A stretch of 64,000 nucleotides of DNA from JAJDIA01 sp031555145 (GTDB lineage: Bacteria > Bacteroidota > Bacteroidia > Bacteroidales > Tannerellaceae): assembly GCA_031555145.1 (NCBI GenBank), contig JAVBUR010000012.1:7223-71222 (forward strand). Reading direction: 5' to 3'. Positions within the stretch are counted from its first letter, which is position 1, and each line of letters opens with the position of its first letter. Below, piece after piece: positions 1 through 9,563 of the stretch. The notes under the pieces were generated by a model. The model did no database searches and was not told the origin of the DNA. It saw only the letters and a list, made by a program, of their open reading frames with translations. The translations under genes and the position numbers were made by a program.

Positions 1-591
1 AAACGCGTCGTATCCCTCGAATTCAACCGTATGATCGACTACTATAGAGATGCCGACGATCTCGACGCAGTAGACGAATACACCGCCCGGAAAGAGAGAG
101 GCGAAAAAGGCGAACGCGGTGATCGGGGCGAACGCGGTGGTCGTCGTACCTACGAGGCCGAAGAAGGCTATACGCGCTTTTTCATCAACTTCGGGAAAGC
201 CGACGGCATGTATCCGAACAACCTGATCGAACTGGTGAAACGCTGTGCCGGTAAAGTACGCATCGGCAAGATCGACCTGCGCAAAGAATTCTCCTTCTTC
301 GAAATCGAAGATGGCGACGCCCGACGCGTGATGGAGCAGATGAACGGCTACGAACTTGACGGTCGCCGCATCTCTGTAGAGAATGCACAGGCTGAAAGCA
401 AATACAAGAAGAAGCCCGTGCGGAAAAGTGACGGCGGCGACAACGCCCCGAAAGACAAACGGGAGTATGCGGGCAAAAAAGACAAGCCCTTCTACGACCG
501 CTACGAAAGACGCGGTGGTGGCAACAGCGACAAGCCCTGGCGCCGCAGCGCTTCGGAACGCGAAGACCGAAAAAAGAAATACCGTCGTTGA
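1..591 (+). CDS. DEAD-box RNA helicase, C-terminal part (5' end outside window)
   Basis: The frame is open from base 1, so this is the last 196 residues of a longer protein. It starts in the final strand of a helicase core (VSLEFNRMIDYYRDADDL), then has an Arg/Gly/Glu-rich linker (about residues 30-50). A DbpA-type RNA-binding domain follows (GYTRFFINFGKADGMY through ISVENAQ, about residues 57-130), and a Lys/Arg-rich tail ends the protein. This order is that of CsdA/DeaD/DbpA helicases, which remodel structured RNA in ribosome assembly and cold adaptation. The ATP-binding motifs lie upstream of the window, so the exact subfamily cannot be fixed. The basic tail probably adds non-specific RNA affinity (inference). 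Confidence 0.88.
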   Translation, partial: KRVVSLEFNRMIDYYRDADDLDAVDEYTARKERGEKGERGDRGERGGRRTYEAEEGYTRFFINFGKADGMYPNNLIELVKRCAGKVRIGKIDLRKEFSFFEIEDGDARRVMEQMNGYELDGRRISVENAQAESKYKKKPVRKSDGGDNAPKDKREYAGKKDKPFYDRYERRGGGNSDKPWRRSASEREDRKKKYRR

Positions 592-617
592 TTAGAACGA
601 CAAAATTGCAATAAACA

Positions 618-652
618 AAAGGCTGAACCCGCTATCGTGTTCAGCCTTTGCT
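618..652. terminator. Bidirectional hairpin terminator between convergent genes
   Basis: An 11-bp perfect stem (618-628 with 639-649) closes a 10-nt loop. It is flanked by A-rich sequence on the left and TTTG on the right, so it can end both the helicase transcript and the convergent symporter transcript. Confidence 0.75.
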
Positions 653-719
653 TTTCAGATTGTCCGGATACGTTCGCTGAAGATGGAGAGGGTAGCTTAT
701 TTTCAAATGACAGTGGCCG

Positions 720-1880
720 TTACTCCGCAATCTTGTCGACCACCACAGCAATAGCGCCATCGCCTGTAACATTACAAGCCGTACCGAAGCTGTCCATCGC
801 AATATAGAGGGCAATCATCAGGGCTTGGAGGGTTTCATTGAAACCAAGCATGCTTTGCAACAAACCTAATGCGGCCATAATGGCGCCACCCGGCACACCG
901 GGAGCGGCAACCATGGCAACACCCAACATCATGATAAAGCCACCGTATTGGGCCAGTGTAACCGGCTCGCCGGCCATGATCATGATGGCCATGGCACAAG
1001 CGACGATCTTCATCGTGCTACCTGCCAAGTGAATGGTAGCGCAGAGGGGAATAACGAAGACAGCAATATTCTCGCGAACCCCATTCTTCAATGTCTGCCG
1101 CAAAGTAACCGGGATAGTGGCTGCCGACGATTGGGTACCCAGTGCCGTGGCATAGGCCGTCAACATGGTACGAAGCAGTTTAAAGGGGTTCTTCCCGCTG
1201 ACAGCTCCGGCAATCAGGAACTGGATCAACAACAATAGAACATGTAATACAAAGATAACCAGGATCACCTTCACAAACATCCCCATGATCATAGTCACCT
1301 GTCCGCTCACCGTAATATTAAGGAAAAGACCGAAGATATGCAACGGCAGCAGCGGGATAATCACCGCTTCGATCAGTTTGGAGATGATCTCCTTAAAGTC
1401 ATTGAATCCATTCCGCAACGTGGAACCGGCAATATGCGACAAACCAAGCCCAATGGTGAAGGCCAGGAGCAACGCCGTCATGATATCCATCAACGGAGGC
1501 ATCCCGATCTTGAAATAAGGTAACAGCATGAACTGCTCGGGATTTTCCAACGCGGTCAGTTCACCATTGACCGGCAGAATTTGAGGGAATATCGCGATAC
1601 TGCTGAAGTAGGTAAAGAAACCCGAGAACAGGGTTGATCCATAAGCAATCAACACCGTGATAAGCAACAGTCGACCGGCACCTTTTCCCAGGTCGCCAAT
1701 AGCAGGAGCCACCAAGCCCAAGATAATAAGCGGGATGGCAAACGACAGGAAGTTGCCGAATAGGGAATTGAACGTTACAAAGATACGGGCGATGCCACCG
1801 GGCAAGAATTGTCCGAACAGAATACCGGCAAGGATCGCGATGATGACCCTACCTAACAGGGAGATCTTTATCTTCTTCAT
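720..1880 (-). CDS. Dicarboxylate/amino acid:cation symporter (DAACS family)
   Basis: A 386-residue inner-membrane protein of mostly hydrophobic segments, starting MKKIKISLLGRVIIAILAG. The C-terminal half has the Ser-rich re-entrant loop typical of the family (TALGTQSSAATIPVTL, about residues 250-265) and a second conserved region (AAPGVPGGA, then DSFGTACNVTGDGA). These are the substrate- and sodium-binding elements of Glt/DctA-type transporters, so it should import dicarboxylates or acidic/neutral amino acids with Na+ or H+. It is the last gene of a minus-strand run after GH20 and NhaC. Its start lies 32 bases inside the end of the NhaC gene, which suggests translational coupling. The substrate cannot be told from sequence. 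Confidence 0.88.
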   Translation of the reverse strand: MKKIKISLLGRVIIAILAGILFGQFLPGGIARIFVTFNSLFGNFLSFAIPLIILGLVAPAIGDLGKGAGRLLLITVLIAYGSTLFSGFFTYFSSIAIFPQILPVNGELTALENPEQFMLLPYFKIGMPPLMDIMTALLLAFTIGLGLSHIAGSTLRNGFNDFKEIISKLIEAVIIPLLPLHIFGLFLNITVSGQVTMIMGMFVKVILVIFVLHVLLLLIQFLIAGAVSGKNPFKLLRTMLTAYATALGTQSSAATIPVTLRQTLKNGVRENIAVFVIPLCATIHLAGSTMKIVACAMAIMIMAGEPVTLAQYGGFIMMLGVAMVAAPGVPGGAIMAALGLLQSMLGFNETLQALMIALYIAMDSFGTACNVTGDGAIAVVVDKIAE

Positions 1881-3312
1881 GGTGCTGTGTTATTTTGTAG
1901 CCGAGGGCGGCCATAGTGATTGTCATCAGGGGACTGATCAGGTTGAAGAAGCAATAAGGGAGGTAGGTCCAGGTAGCAACGCCCAGCACGGTGGCCTGGG
2001 TCATCCCACAAGTATTCCAGGGAACAAGGACAGAAGTGACGGTGACGGAGTCTTCCGTCGTACGACTCAGCAGACGGCTTTCATAGCCTTTTTCCCGGTA
2101 GATATCCTTGTACATATTGCAGGTGAGAATGATCGACATATATTGGTCGGCGGTACAGATATTCATGAAGAGACCGGAGAAGACAGTGGAGGTGACCATG
2201 CTTACCCGGCGTTTCATAAAGCGCACCATTTGGGAGGTGAGGCTTTGCAGCATGCCACTTGCCGTCATTGTCCCGCCAAAACACATGGCACAGAGGATCA
2301 GCCAAATGGTGACCATCATACCACCCATGCCCCGGGTAGAAACAAGGCTGTTAAGCACCTCATTACCCATCTCAATCTGCGTACTACCGTAGAACATGAT
2401 CAGTGCACCTTTGAAACGGGCGGCAGCATCAAGTACCGGCGAACCGGCGATCTCCTGCAACAGATGAGGTTGGAAAATCAAGGCAAATATACCCGCCAGG
2501 GCTGCCGAGAGGAAGAGAGTGACCAGAGTAGGCCATTTCCGTGCAATCATGACACCCGTCAGCACCGGCACAAGCAACAACCAGGGAGAGATATAGAAAT
2601 GTTCCTTCAATAAGGCGGAATAGATGGTAGCCTGATCGGCGGCCGTCGATGTGTGCAGAAAACCGGCAACAGCAAAAATCAGCAGTGTCAGCAGAATGGT
2701 AGGAACAGTCGTGATCATCATATACCGGATATGGGTGAACAAGGGGGTACCCGTCACTGACGACGCCAGCACGGTAGTATCTGACAAGGGCGACATCTTA
2801 TCACCAAAGTAAGCGCCCGAGATAATTGCGCCTGCGATCCAGCCGTCGGAAAAACCCTGCGTCTGTCCGATTCCCATCAGGGCGATACCGATCGTAGCAA
2901 CCGTTGTCCATGAACTGCCTGTCATCAACGATACTAGGCAACAAATGGCACAACAGGATACCAGGAAGAAGGACGGGTGAAGGATCTTCATCCCATAATA
3001 GATCAATGTGGGTACTACCCCGCTAACCATCCAACTGCCCGATAAAGCCCCGATCAATATCAGGATAATAATAGCAACGGATACACCCAATATGTTTGTG
3101 CCGATAGCCTCTTCAATCCGTTTCCATTTAACGTTACAACAGACGATGGCGATAAACACACTAACAGCCGAGGCAGCCAATAGCGACACCTGGCTTCCCC
3201 CTTCAAGCGCGTCGGCGCCAAAGATACGGATAGTAAAAAACAACATCACGACCAATACCACAAGGGGTATCAGTGACACAAGGGGGGAGGGCTGCTTTAC
3301 GGGTTTCTCCAT
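1849..3312 (-). CDS. nhaC: Na+/H+ antiporter, NhaC family
   Basis: A 487-residue polytopic membrane protein with about 11-12 hydrophobic segments. Family landmarks are the glycine/serine-rich MTGSSWTTVATIG and the segment GAYFGDKMSPLSDTT, both typical of NhaC antiporters that exchange Na+ for H+. The gene begins 18 bases after the GH20 stop and its last 32 bases overlap the symporter start, so the three genes look like one transcript. The pairing with a Na+-coupled symporter could recycle the sodium gradient (inference). Some NhaC relatives are malate/lactate antiporters, so the exchanged ion is not certain. Confidence 0.88.
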   Translation of the reverse strand: MEKPVKQPSPLVSLIPLVVLVVMLFFTIRIFGADALEGGSQVSLLAASAVSVFIAIVCCNVKWKRIEEAIGTNILGVSVAIIILILIGALSGSWMVSGVVPTLIYYGMKILHPSFFLVSCCAICCLVSLMTGSSWTTVATIGIALMGIGQTQGFSDGWIAGAIISGAYFGDKMSPLSDTTVLASSVTGTPLFTHIRYMMITTVPTILLTLLIFAVAGFLHTSTAADQATIYSALLKEHFYISPWLLLVPVLTGVMIARKWPTLVTLFLSAALAGIFALIFQPHLLQEIAGSPVLDAAARFKGALIMFYGSTQIEMGNEVLNSLVSTRGMGGMMVTIWLILCAMCFGGTMTASGMLQSLTSQMVRFMKRRVSMVTSTVFSGLFMNICTADQYMSIILTCNMYKDIYREKGYESRLLSRTTEDSVTVTSVLVPWNTCGMTQATVLGVATWTYLPYCFFNLISPLMTITMAALGYKITQHHEEDKDLPVR

Positions 3313-3330
3313 ACTATAATTACATCTTCT

Positions 3331-5469
3331 TTACCAGATCACGATTTCGTCGGTAAAGATAAAGCAACCTTTGTTTACTTCATACGCTTTTACCCGGATA
3401 AATCGTGCTATCCAATTGCCATGAAAAGCATATTCCTGAAAAGACAACAGGGGATCGTCGTTCGGATAAGTGGTCGGAACAACACCCTGTGAGGTAAAGG
3501 AGACACCGTCTTCCGATGTCAGTATCTCCACACTTCCCGGTTGAAATACCTGCGGGCCGATCAACTGCATAAAGCGGGCCGATACCTTATGTATGGTAGT
3601 CACTTCACCCATATCGACAATGCAATCCAGCGTATTGGTATACCCCTGCCAGCGGTTGTCTAAATAAGTCAGCCCACCCCGGTAGCCGTCGAGCAAAGCA
3701 TTCATCCCGCCTGCCATATATTTGGCGGAGAGGTTGCTGTTGTAGTGGATAGGCTTGTTGATACCACGATGATAGTCCACTTTACGGTCGGAAGGTTTCC
3801 CTTGTAACTTACCGTCGCGGAAAATAGCAGCTACCACATGGGCAGAATCCTTTACGACGATGGGCTTGGTATACAGGTGGGAGGAGGCGGTAGGGATACT
3901 ACCGTCGGTGGTATAACGTATTTCGGCCGGGTATTTTTCGGCATCGAGCATTACCTCTATCTTCTTATGGATAGTATCCACGGTCATCGTGAGATCAATC
4001 TCATCAGAAAGGGAGAAGGCATTGATACCCCGGGCATGCAGGCCGGGGATATGAGCATTCATACGGGGCTTAAAGTCTTGCCAGTCGCGTTGATCCTGAG
4101 GTGTCCATGCGACTTCAGCCAAGGCCAGGGTACGGGGGAAATACATGTATTCGACATGGGCTTCATCTTGTATATATTCAGTCCAGAGGTTGGCTTGTAC
4201 ACCAAGGATATGCTTGTGTTGCTCGGTTGTCAGCGAGTCCGTTGGAACCGGATTAAAACTATAGACCCGGCGTGGGGGAACGTAACCACCGATGCCCGGA
4301 GGTTGGGTGGCCGGATCGGCCTGGTAGTAATCGAAATAGAGGTAACTGTTGGGAACCATCACAACATCGTGTCCCATCCGGGCAGCCTGGATACCTCCGG
4401 CTTCACCTTGCCATGACATCACGGTAGCCTCAGGAGCCAGTCCGCCTTCAAGAATCTCGTCCCAACCAAGCAGTTTTCGGCCTTTGGTATGGATGAACTC
4501 ATCCATGCGGTGGATCATATAGCTTTGTAGTTCGTCCACATTTTTGAGTCCTTCCCGCTTCATCAAGGCCTGACATTTGGGGCAGGTACGCCAGTGACGT
4601 TTGCTGGCTTCGTCGCCACCGACATGGATATATTCCGAGGGGAAGAGTTCCATGATTTCTGTCAGTACATTCTGCAAGAAAGTGAACGTTTTTTCGTTAC
4701 CGATACAAAAGTCTTCTCCCTTATAGGTTTCACCGGCACAGCAAAGTTCCGGATAGGCGGCAAAGATTTCGGATGAATGACCGGGCATCTCTACTTCGGG
4801 GATGATGGTGATCTGCCGTTCGGCTGCGTAAGCGATTATTTCACGCATATCGTCTTTGGTAAAATAGCCTCCGTAGGCTCCTTTCGTCCCTTCGGGAAGG
4901 TAACGATGACCGGTATGTGCCCATTCTGTCCAGTCGCTTTCGGTACGGAAAGCCGCTTTTTGTGTCAATTCCGGGTATTGATCCATCTGGAGTCGCCATC
5001 CGCCACCGTCGGTAAGGTGGAGATGCAGGCGGTTTAGTTTGTAATAGGACATTTCAGTCAGCAACTTGAGTACAAACTCCTTCGGAAAGAAGTGACGCGA
5101 CACGTCGAGCATCAAGCCACGGTATCGGAAACGGGGGGCATCCTGGATGGTGACGTAAGGGATACCATTGGGAGTCATTAGCTGGTGCAAGGTTTGTTCG
5201 GCATAGAAGAAGCCGGCCTCGTCAGAGGCCTTTATTACAACGCCATTTTTATCTACCGTTAGTTGATAACCTTCGGGTGGCAATTGGTTCTCAGGGGTTA
5301 TCCGGGTAAATTCGGGTTTGTCGATAGGATAAAAACCATCCTTCACCGTCATACTGACGGGCTTGGGGATGACAGAGACAGTGGGTTTCTCTTGCGGCGC
5401 ACAGCTAGCCAACAAGCATACGGCAGCAACTGCCATTGTTTTCACGGTCATACTACAAAATAGATACAT
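3331..5469 (-). CDS. Beta-N-acetylhexosaminidase, GH20 lipoprotein
   Basis: A secreted exo-enzyme that removes terminal beta-linked GlcNAc/GalNAc from glycoproteins, mucin or glycolipids. A lipoprotein signal ends in LLASC (Cys23). A GH20b N-terminal domain (about 30-105) is followed by the catalytic barrel, with LHLHLTD near 150 and the catalytic Asp-Glu pair in HVGGDE (D286/E287), where Asp orients the substrate N-acetyl group for substrate-assisted cleavage. The C-terminal part has an FN3-like segment (RYTTDGSIP) and an F5/8-type jelly roll (about 570-712), as in surface hexosaminidases of Bacteroidales. The start could be the second Met (base 5451), which gives a more canonical signal peptide. 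It leads the GH20-NhaC-symporter run. Confidence 0.93.
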   Translation of the reverse strand: MYLFCSMTVKTMAVAAVCLLASCAPQEKPTVSVIPKPVSMTVKDGFYPIDKPEFTRITPENQLPPEGYQLTVDKNGVVIKASDEAGFFYAEQTLHQLMTPNGIPYVTIQDAPRFRYRGLMLDVSRHFFPKEFVLKLLTEMSYYKLNRLHLHLTDGGGWRLQMDQYPELTQKAAFRTESDWTEWAHTGHRYLPEGTKGAYGGYFTKDDMREIIAYAAERQITIIPEVEMPGHSSEIFAAYPELCCAGETYKGEDFCIGNEKTFTFLQNVLTEIMELFPSEYIHVGGDEASKRHWRTCPKCQALMKREGLKNVDELQSYMIHRMDEFIHTKGRKLLGWDEILEGGLAPEATVMSWQGEAGGIQAARMGHDVVMVPNSYLYFDYYQADPATQPPGIGGYVPPRRVYSFNPVPTDSLTTEQHKHILGVQANLWTEYIQDEAHVEYMYFPRTLALAEVAWTPQDQRDWQDFKPRMNAHIPGLHARGINAFSLSDEIDLTMTVDTIHKKIEVMLDAEKYPAEIRYTTDGSIPTASSHLYTKPIVVKDSAHVVAAIFRDGKLQGKPSDRKVDYHRGINKPIHYNSNLSAKYMAGGMNALLDGYRGGLTYLDNRWQGYTNTLDCIVDMGEVTTIHKVSARFMQLIGPQVFQPGSVEILTSEDGVSFTSQGVVPTTYPNDDPLLSFQEYAFHGNWIARFIRVKAYEVNKGCFIFTDEIVIW

Positions 5470-5570
5470 ACACAGATTGATTTGAGTTTATTCATAAGAT
5501 TATTTACGAAGGCGTAAATGTAAGGGAAATTTCCGAGATGGAGAAAAACGATTAAAGGCTGGCTAAAGTG

Positions 5571-5607
5571 CAGTTTGTATTCCTGTAGTTTACAGAAATA
5601 CAAACTG
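5571..5607. repeat. Inverted repeat upstream of the GH20 gene
   Basis: An 11-bp perfect arm (5571-5581 with 5597-5607) continues inward with a second 5-bp arm (CTGTA/TACAG), interrupted by one C-A mismatch and closed by a GTT loop. It sits in the 184-bp gap between the GH43 remnant and GH20. No T-run follows on the minus strand, so it is not a classical terminator. It may end the upstream transcript or act as an operator dyad for GH20. Confidence 0.6.
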
Positions 5608-5653
5608 TGACTTGGGTATTTACGATTTCACTTATCAATTAAAATAGTCAAAA

Positions 5654-5980
5654 TTAACCCACAGGTGCTTTGACCTGCATCTGAGGATTCTTGTCAAATG
5701 TATCCAACTCAGGCCAACCGTCTTTTGTCCATGTTACGGGTTGTATGAAGGTCTCACGCCCCAGCGAGCAATTACCATAAGTAGTCAACGGCCGCGAACC
5801 CAGATGCGTAGTATACCATTCTCCGGCTGGTGTTTCGACCAGCATGCCATGTCCGGCTTTCTGAATCACTGAAGTGGAATCATTTCCGGAGTTTTCAGGA
5901 GTGATCATATTGATACCGGGCACTAACCGATAGTCGGACGCGCCCCCTTCCTTCCCGATTGTGTATTCATGATATATACA
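5654..5980 (-). pseudogene. GH43 glycoside hydrolase remnant (beta-xylosidase/arabinofuranosidase type)
   Basis: The reading frame runs from just after the stop of the preceding gene (same frame) to base 5654, about 108 codons. There is no ATG near its beginning; only a GTG at 5923 and internal Met codons could serve. The residues AGHGMLVETPAGEWYTTHL and then CSLGRETFIQPV are a recognisable part of the five-bladed GH43 propeller, near its blade 4-5 region. A functional enzyme needs about 300-550 residues with the acidic triad spread over the propeller; the first two acids are gone and the protein stops early. It is therefore almost certainly a decayed fragment. It lies behind GH95, GH2 and the truncated GH35 gene. 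Confidence 0.8.
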
Positions 5981-6748
5981 TTATAACATATGTAGTTGAA
6001 CACTACCGGGATCATTCGCTTTCAGGTCAAAAAGGATCAATTCGTTTTGTCCTTTCTTCAGATCTGCGGCACGTATCCGCAGGGTTTGTATGGCTTCTTC
6101 CTCCCAATAAGCCCCTAGATAGTGCCCATTGACCCACACTTCGCCCATACCCCATCCCTTGATATCCAATGAAACATCTTTCAACTCATCCAACGAGAAC
6201 AAGCCCCGGTGAAAGCACGGAAGCGTCGCCGGTTTTTCTTTGGAGACAAACTGTAGTTTCGAGACATCCGCATCCCTTATCCACAGGGGTGTTATTTTCC
6301 ACTTACGGATACTCGTCCCACCCAGTAACACATTGCCGAAAATACCTCTTGAATTGTCCAAAATTTCAGGGCCATAGGTTATCCGGCCTATATTCTCTAC
6401 ATAGAGTTGCAGGGTTGATTGTCCCGTAGGAAGATTCAGAGGAATGGTATTCTTTTCAGCGTTTAACGAACCCACATATACCCCATTCAAATAGACCGCA
6501 GCATAATCCCTTACATTTTCAACCTGGAGTAAGACCTCTCCTCCGGCTTCCGATCCGATTTCCGTTTCATACAAGACGTATCCGGATTCCATATCCAGGT
6601 CACCCATTGTTAACAGCGTAGCGGATTGACGGGATGTACCATACACCTGATCCAATGACGCCACTGCATCCATCCGGATTGTGCCCTCCTGCCCCAAAAC
6701 CGGCAGTATGGTACAAATACATAGAACGAGCCCGATAATTCTTCTCAT
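5981..6748 (-). CDS. Secreted GH35-derived jelly-roll protein lacking the catalytic domain
   Basis: 255 residues: a clear signal peptide (about 1-19, ending VLGQ) is followed directly by the C-terminal region of a GH35 beta-galactosidase. The linker and first jelly roll (SGYVLYETEI, YLNGVYVGSL, VENIGRITYG) and the second jelly roll (CFHRGLFSLDE, WGMGEVWVNGHYLG, QTLRIRAADLKKGQNEL) match the usual order in Bacteroidales GH35 enzymes. The roughly 300-350 residue TIM barrel with both catalytic glutamates is absent. An in-frame internal deletion that fused signal and tail is the simplest explanation. The product could be exported as a carbohydrate-binding protein but cannot hydrolyse galactosides. 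Its stop is followed in the same frame by the GH43 remnant. Confidence 0.75.
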   Translation of the reverse strand: MRRIIGLVLCICTILPVLGQEGTIRMDAVASLDQVYGTSRQSATLLTMGDLDMESGYVLYETEIGSEAGGEVLLQVENVRDYAAVYLNGVYVGSLNAEKNTIPLNLPTGQSTLQLYVENIGRITYGPEILDNSRGIFGNVLLGGTSIRKWKITPLWIRDADVSKLQFVSKEKPATLPCFHRGLFSLDELKDVSLDIKGWGMGEVWVNGHYLGAYWEEEAIQTLRIRAADLKKGQNELILFDLKANDPGSVQLHML

Positions 6749-6797
6749 TTTTCAGTCTTATTTTAGTATGTCTTTTATTGCGTCAGTGCATTTCACC

Positions 6798-9524
6798 TCA
6801 ATCAGTCGTTGACATAAATGTATCGATAAACGATTCGTCAAGCGTAGCCTGAGGATTGAAATCTCCTCCTATGGCATACTGATATACGCTGTGAAGCAAT
6901 TGGCTGGCGGCCGGACGGTTTTCCATATCCGTTTCCGTGTCTAACACAAGCACCAACAGTTTGCCTTTGTTTACTTTCGCTTCAAAGGCAATACCTAATT
7001 TCTGATTATGGTCATGACTGTCGATCACCTGGATAAACGGCCTGAAATTATCCGGCGTATCCGGCATTTCAATGACTTTGGAATAATTCAGGATATCCCA
7101 CCACTGCCAGTTCGTATGACTTTCCGTGGGAAATTGAGCAAATACCGGATGTTCGTTATGGATCAGGCAGCCCAATGTCATTGGCGGCCATTTGAACATG
7201 ATCGGATTCCAGAAATGATTGTGGAATACGGATTTGCGCCCTTTCACTTTCGCAGGCTCCGGTAAGAAAACTACTTTCTTCCCTTCAGACAGGTATGTGC
7301 GGGCCTGCTCGTTGAACTCTTTGGTAAACAGTATCTCGTCTGTCGATTGGAAAGGTTGTGTCTGAAGACGCGGATACACCCAAATATTCCAACTGTTCCG
7401 GATCTTATCCGTAACGGCCAGGCTGATCGTCAGTTTCTGAGGGCTACTTACCTTATTCAGCGGAACAGTGATTTCTCCCAGATCGAACACGCCGCCTGCC
7501 GGAATACGCTGTGACGGTAATTTCCCCGTATCCAGGATCTTTCCTGACTCATCACTGATTGTCCACTGCGGGGTTACTTTCTTAAGCGCAGATTCGCCAT
7601 ATTGGTAGATCTCTGCTTTTGCCTTGAATACCTCCTCATTGGTATACGAACGTTTGTCAAAGCGGAGCAAAGGCACGACAGGCGCACAAGACTCCCTGAA
7701 CCTTTCGGGCGTAACCAATCCTTTTGAATCCCAGAAAGGATCAAGGATACCAACAAAAGCATACCCTTGCCCGGGGAAATCGTTCAAGGATAATAATTGA
7801 AAACCTCCTCCTTTCGATGTCCTTAGTAAGGCTTCAATCACATCTTTGTATTCGATCACTGTCAAGGCGCCGGAAGCCTGGAAAAAGGCATCCGCCTGAT
7901 CAGCCATACCGTTGGCTGTAAGCAATTCCCTGAATACGTCAAAGTTCCGGGGTTTTACCGGGCCTGTGTATTTAGGCATTTCGTTGAAGTTGGGGTACAT
8001 GCAACGCTGTCCGGCTTCGTGTGCGATGACCGGCACATCGATATCCGATTCTTTGTTCCGATCCCAATTGGTAGAGGGTTTACCATCATAAACAGTGATG
8101 GATCCTTTGTTAGAGACATGCGACGTATAATATTGGTCGGAAACGACTCTTTTACGAGCTGTCGCACCACTGTAGAGATGCCGGGAATCCAGTTCCCTTC
8201 CCGTGCGGGTCAGATCTTCGATGAAATCAAAATCACCCCTGATCTCATTCCCATTACAATACAACACAAAGGAGGGATGGTTTCCATATTCTTTGAGTAT
8301 CGCTTTTTGTTCCTTCCGGAAGAAATCGAAACGATGGCCTTCATTGTAATCACCATCTTCTCCCCAGAAAGGCAGTTCCACCTGAAAATATACCCCTAAT
8401 TTATCTGCTGCGCGAAAAGCGGCCGCAGGAGGACACCAGGAATGAAAGCGCATGTGGTTCATACCGTACGATTTCAGGATCGTCAGTACACGTTCCCAGG
8501 ACGCATCGTCAACAGGAGCATGACCTGTGGCAGGGAAAACGCCGTTTTCCACCGTTCCCCTCATATGCACCGGGTGGTCGTTGATCAATACCTGGTTTCG
8601 TCCTTGCGTCACTTCGCGCATACCAAAGGTAACCGAACGGGTATCCAGATAAGCTGCATCCGCCGTATTCGTCTCCAACCGGCAGGCTATTTGATACAGG
8701 TTCGGGGAAAACTCGTTCCAATACTTTATCTTTTCACCCAGCGCAATCGTTCCTTCAAACAGGATAGTAGAATCACTACTATTTACAAGAGGAAGCTCTT
8801 TTTTCAGTTCATACGCCTGACCGGAGATTCTAAAAACGGCTTTACCAGTTATGGCTGCTTTCGTTTTGTTTGCTATCGCCATTTTCACCCGCAGCGTTTT
8901 ATCGTTTACAGAAGGATACACCTGCATATCATCTATGTATACAGGATCAACGGCGATCAGTTTGATGTCGCCCAACATACCGTTCCAATTGATCTGTGTA
9001 AACTCAGTATGGGCGTGATCCCATTTATGGGTAGGATACTGAAAGCGGTTATCGACACAAACGGTTATACGATGTTCCTGTCCCGGAGTAAGAAACCCTG
9101 TCAGGTCGTGCTGGTGCGGAACGCTTACATAGTCATTTTTCCCGGCTTGTTTGTTTTCCACATACACAGTGCTTAACCAGTGACAACGTTCGATATACAA
9201 AAATATCCTTTTCCCGGCCCATTCTTTGGGAATGGTCACGTATTTCTGATACCAGGCGGGGCCCATGTATTCGTAGGCACGGGTAAGTCTGTCCAAATGG
9301 CGGTAAGTCGATTTCATGCCCAATTGGTAGTCATCCGTTATAGCAGGTAACATAATGGAATCTTGTAACCGGGGTTGGTTATAAATACAAGAAAGAGGAG
9401 CTTCGCCGAAGTCCATCAGGTCCAATTGGAACCCCCATTGACCAGACAGGTCAATCTCATTCTCCTGTCCGCTTACCGGAAGGGAGAACAGGAGTACGAT
9501 AACAAGGTAGCATAACTGTTTCAT
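6798..9524 (-). CDS. Secreted GH2 family glycoside hydrolase
   Basis: A 908-residue exported enzyme with a signal peptide (about 1-19, PVSGQ). A sugar-binding jelly roll (about 25-195) includes GPAWYQKYVTIP, and an immunoglobulin-like domain spans about 200-305. The TIM barrel begins around NDHPVHMRGT. The acid/base candidate is E427 in YCNGNEIRG and the nucleophile candidate is E503 in VIAHEAGQ. About 350 further residues form extra C-terminal domains. GH2 covers beta-galactosidase, beta-glucuronidase, beta-mannosidase and arabinopyranosidase activities; the motif spacing does not decide between them. The gene lies between GH95 and the truncated GH35 gene, 39 and 49 bp away, and is probably co-transcribed with both. 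Confidence 0.9.
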   Translation of the reverse strand: MKQLCYLVIVLLFSLPVSGQENEIDLSGQWGFQLDLMDFGEAPLSCIYNQPRLQDSIMLPAITDDYQLGMKSTYRHLDRLTRAYEYMGPAWYQKYVTIPKEWAGKRIFLYIERCHWLSTVYVENKQAGKNDYVSVPHQHDLTGFLTPGQEHRITVCVDNRFQYPTHKWDHAHTEFTQINWNGMLGDIKLIAVDPVYIDDMQVYPSVNDKTLRVKMAIANKTKAAITGKAVFRISGQAYELKKELPLVNSSDSTILFEGTIALGEKIKYWNEFSPNLYQIACRLETNTADAAYLDTRSVTFGMREVTQGRNQVLINDHPVHMRGTVENGVFPATGHAPVDDASWERVLTILKSYGMNHMRFHSWCPPAAAFRAADKLGVYFQVELPFWGEDGDYNEGHRFDFFRKEQKAILKEYGNHPSFVLYCNGNEIRGDFDFIEDLTRTGRELDSRHLYSGATARKRVVSDQYYTSHVSNKGSITVYDGKPSTNWDRNKESDIDVPVIAHEAGQRCMYPNFNEMPKYTGPVKPRNFDVFRELLTANGMADQADAFFQASGALTVIEYKDVIEALLRTSKGGGFQLLSLNDFPGQGYAFVGILDPFWDSKGLVTPERFRESCAPVVPLLRFDKRSYTNEEVFKAKAEIYQYGESALKKVTPQWTISDESGKILDTGKLPSQRIPAGGVFDLGEITVPLNKVSSPQKLTISLAVTDKIRNSWNIWVYPRLQTQPFQSTDEILFTKEFNEQARTYLSEGKKVVFLPEPAKVKGRKSVFHNHFWNPIMFKWPPMTLGCLIHNEHPVFAQFPTESHTNWQWWDILNYSKVIEMPDTPDNFRPFIQVIDSHDHNQKLGIAFEAKVNKGKLLVLVLDTETDMENRPAASQLLHSVYQYAIGGDFNPQATLDESFIDTFMSTTD

Positions 9525-9563
9525 ATGAGTATATATTATTTGGTTTAGAAATAGTTAATTAGG

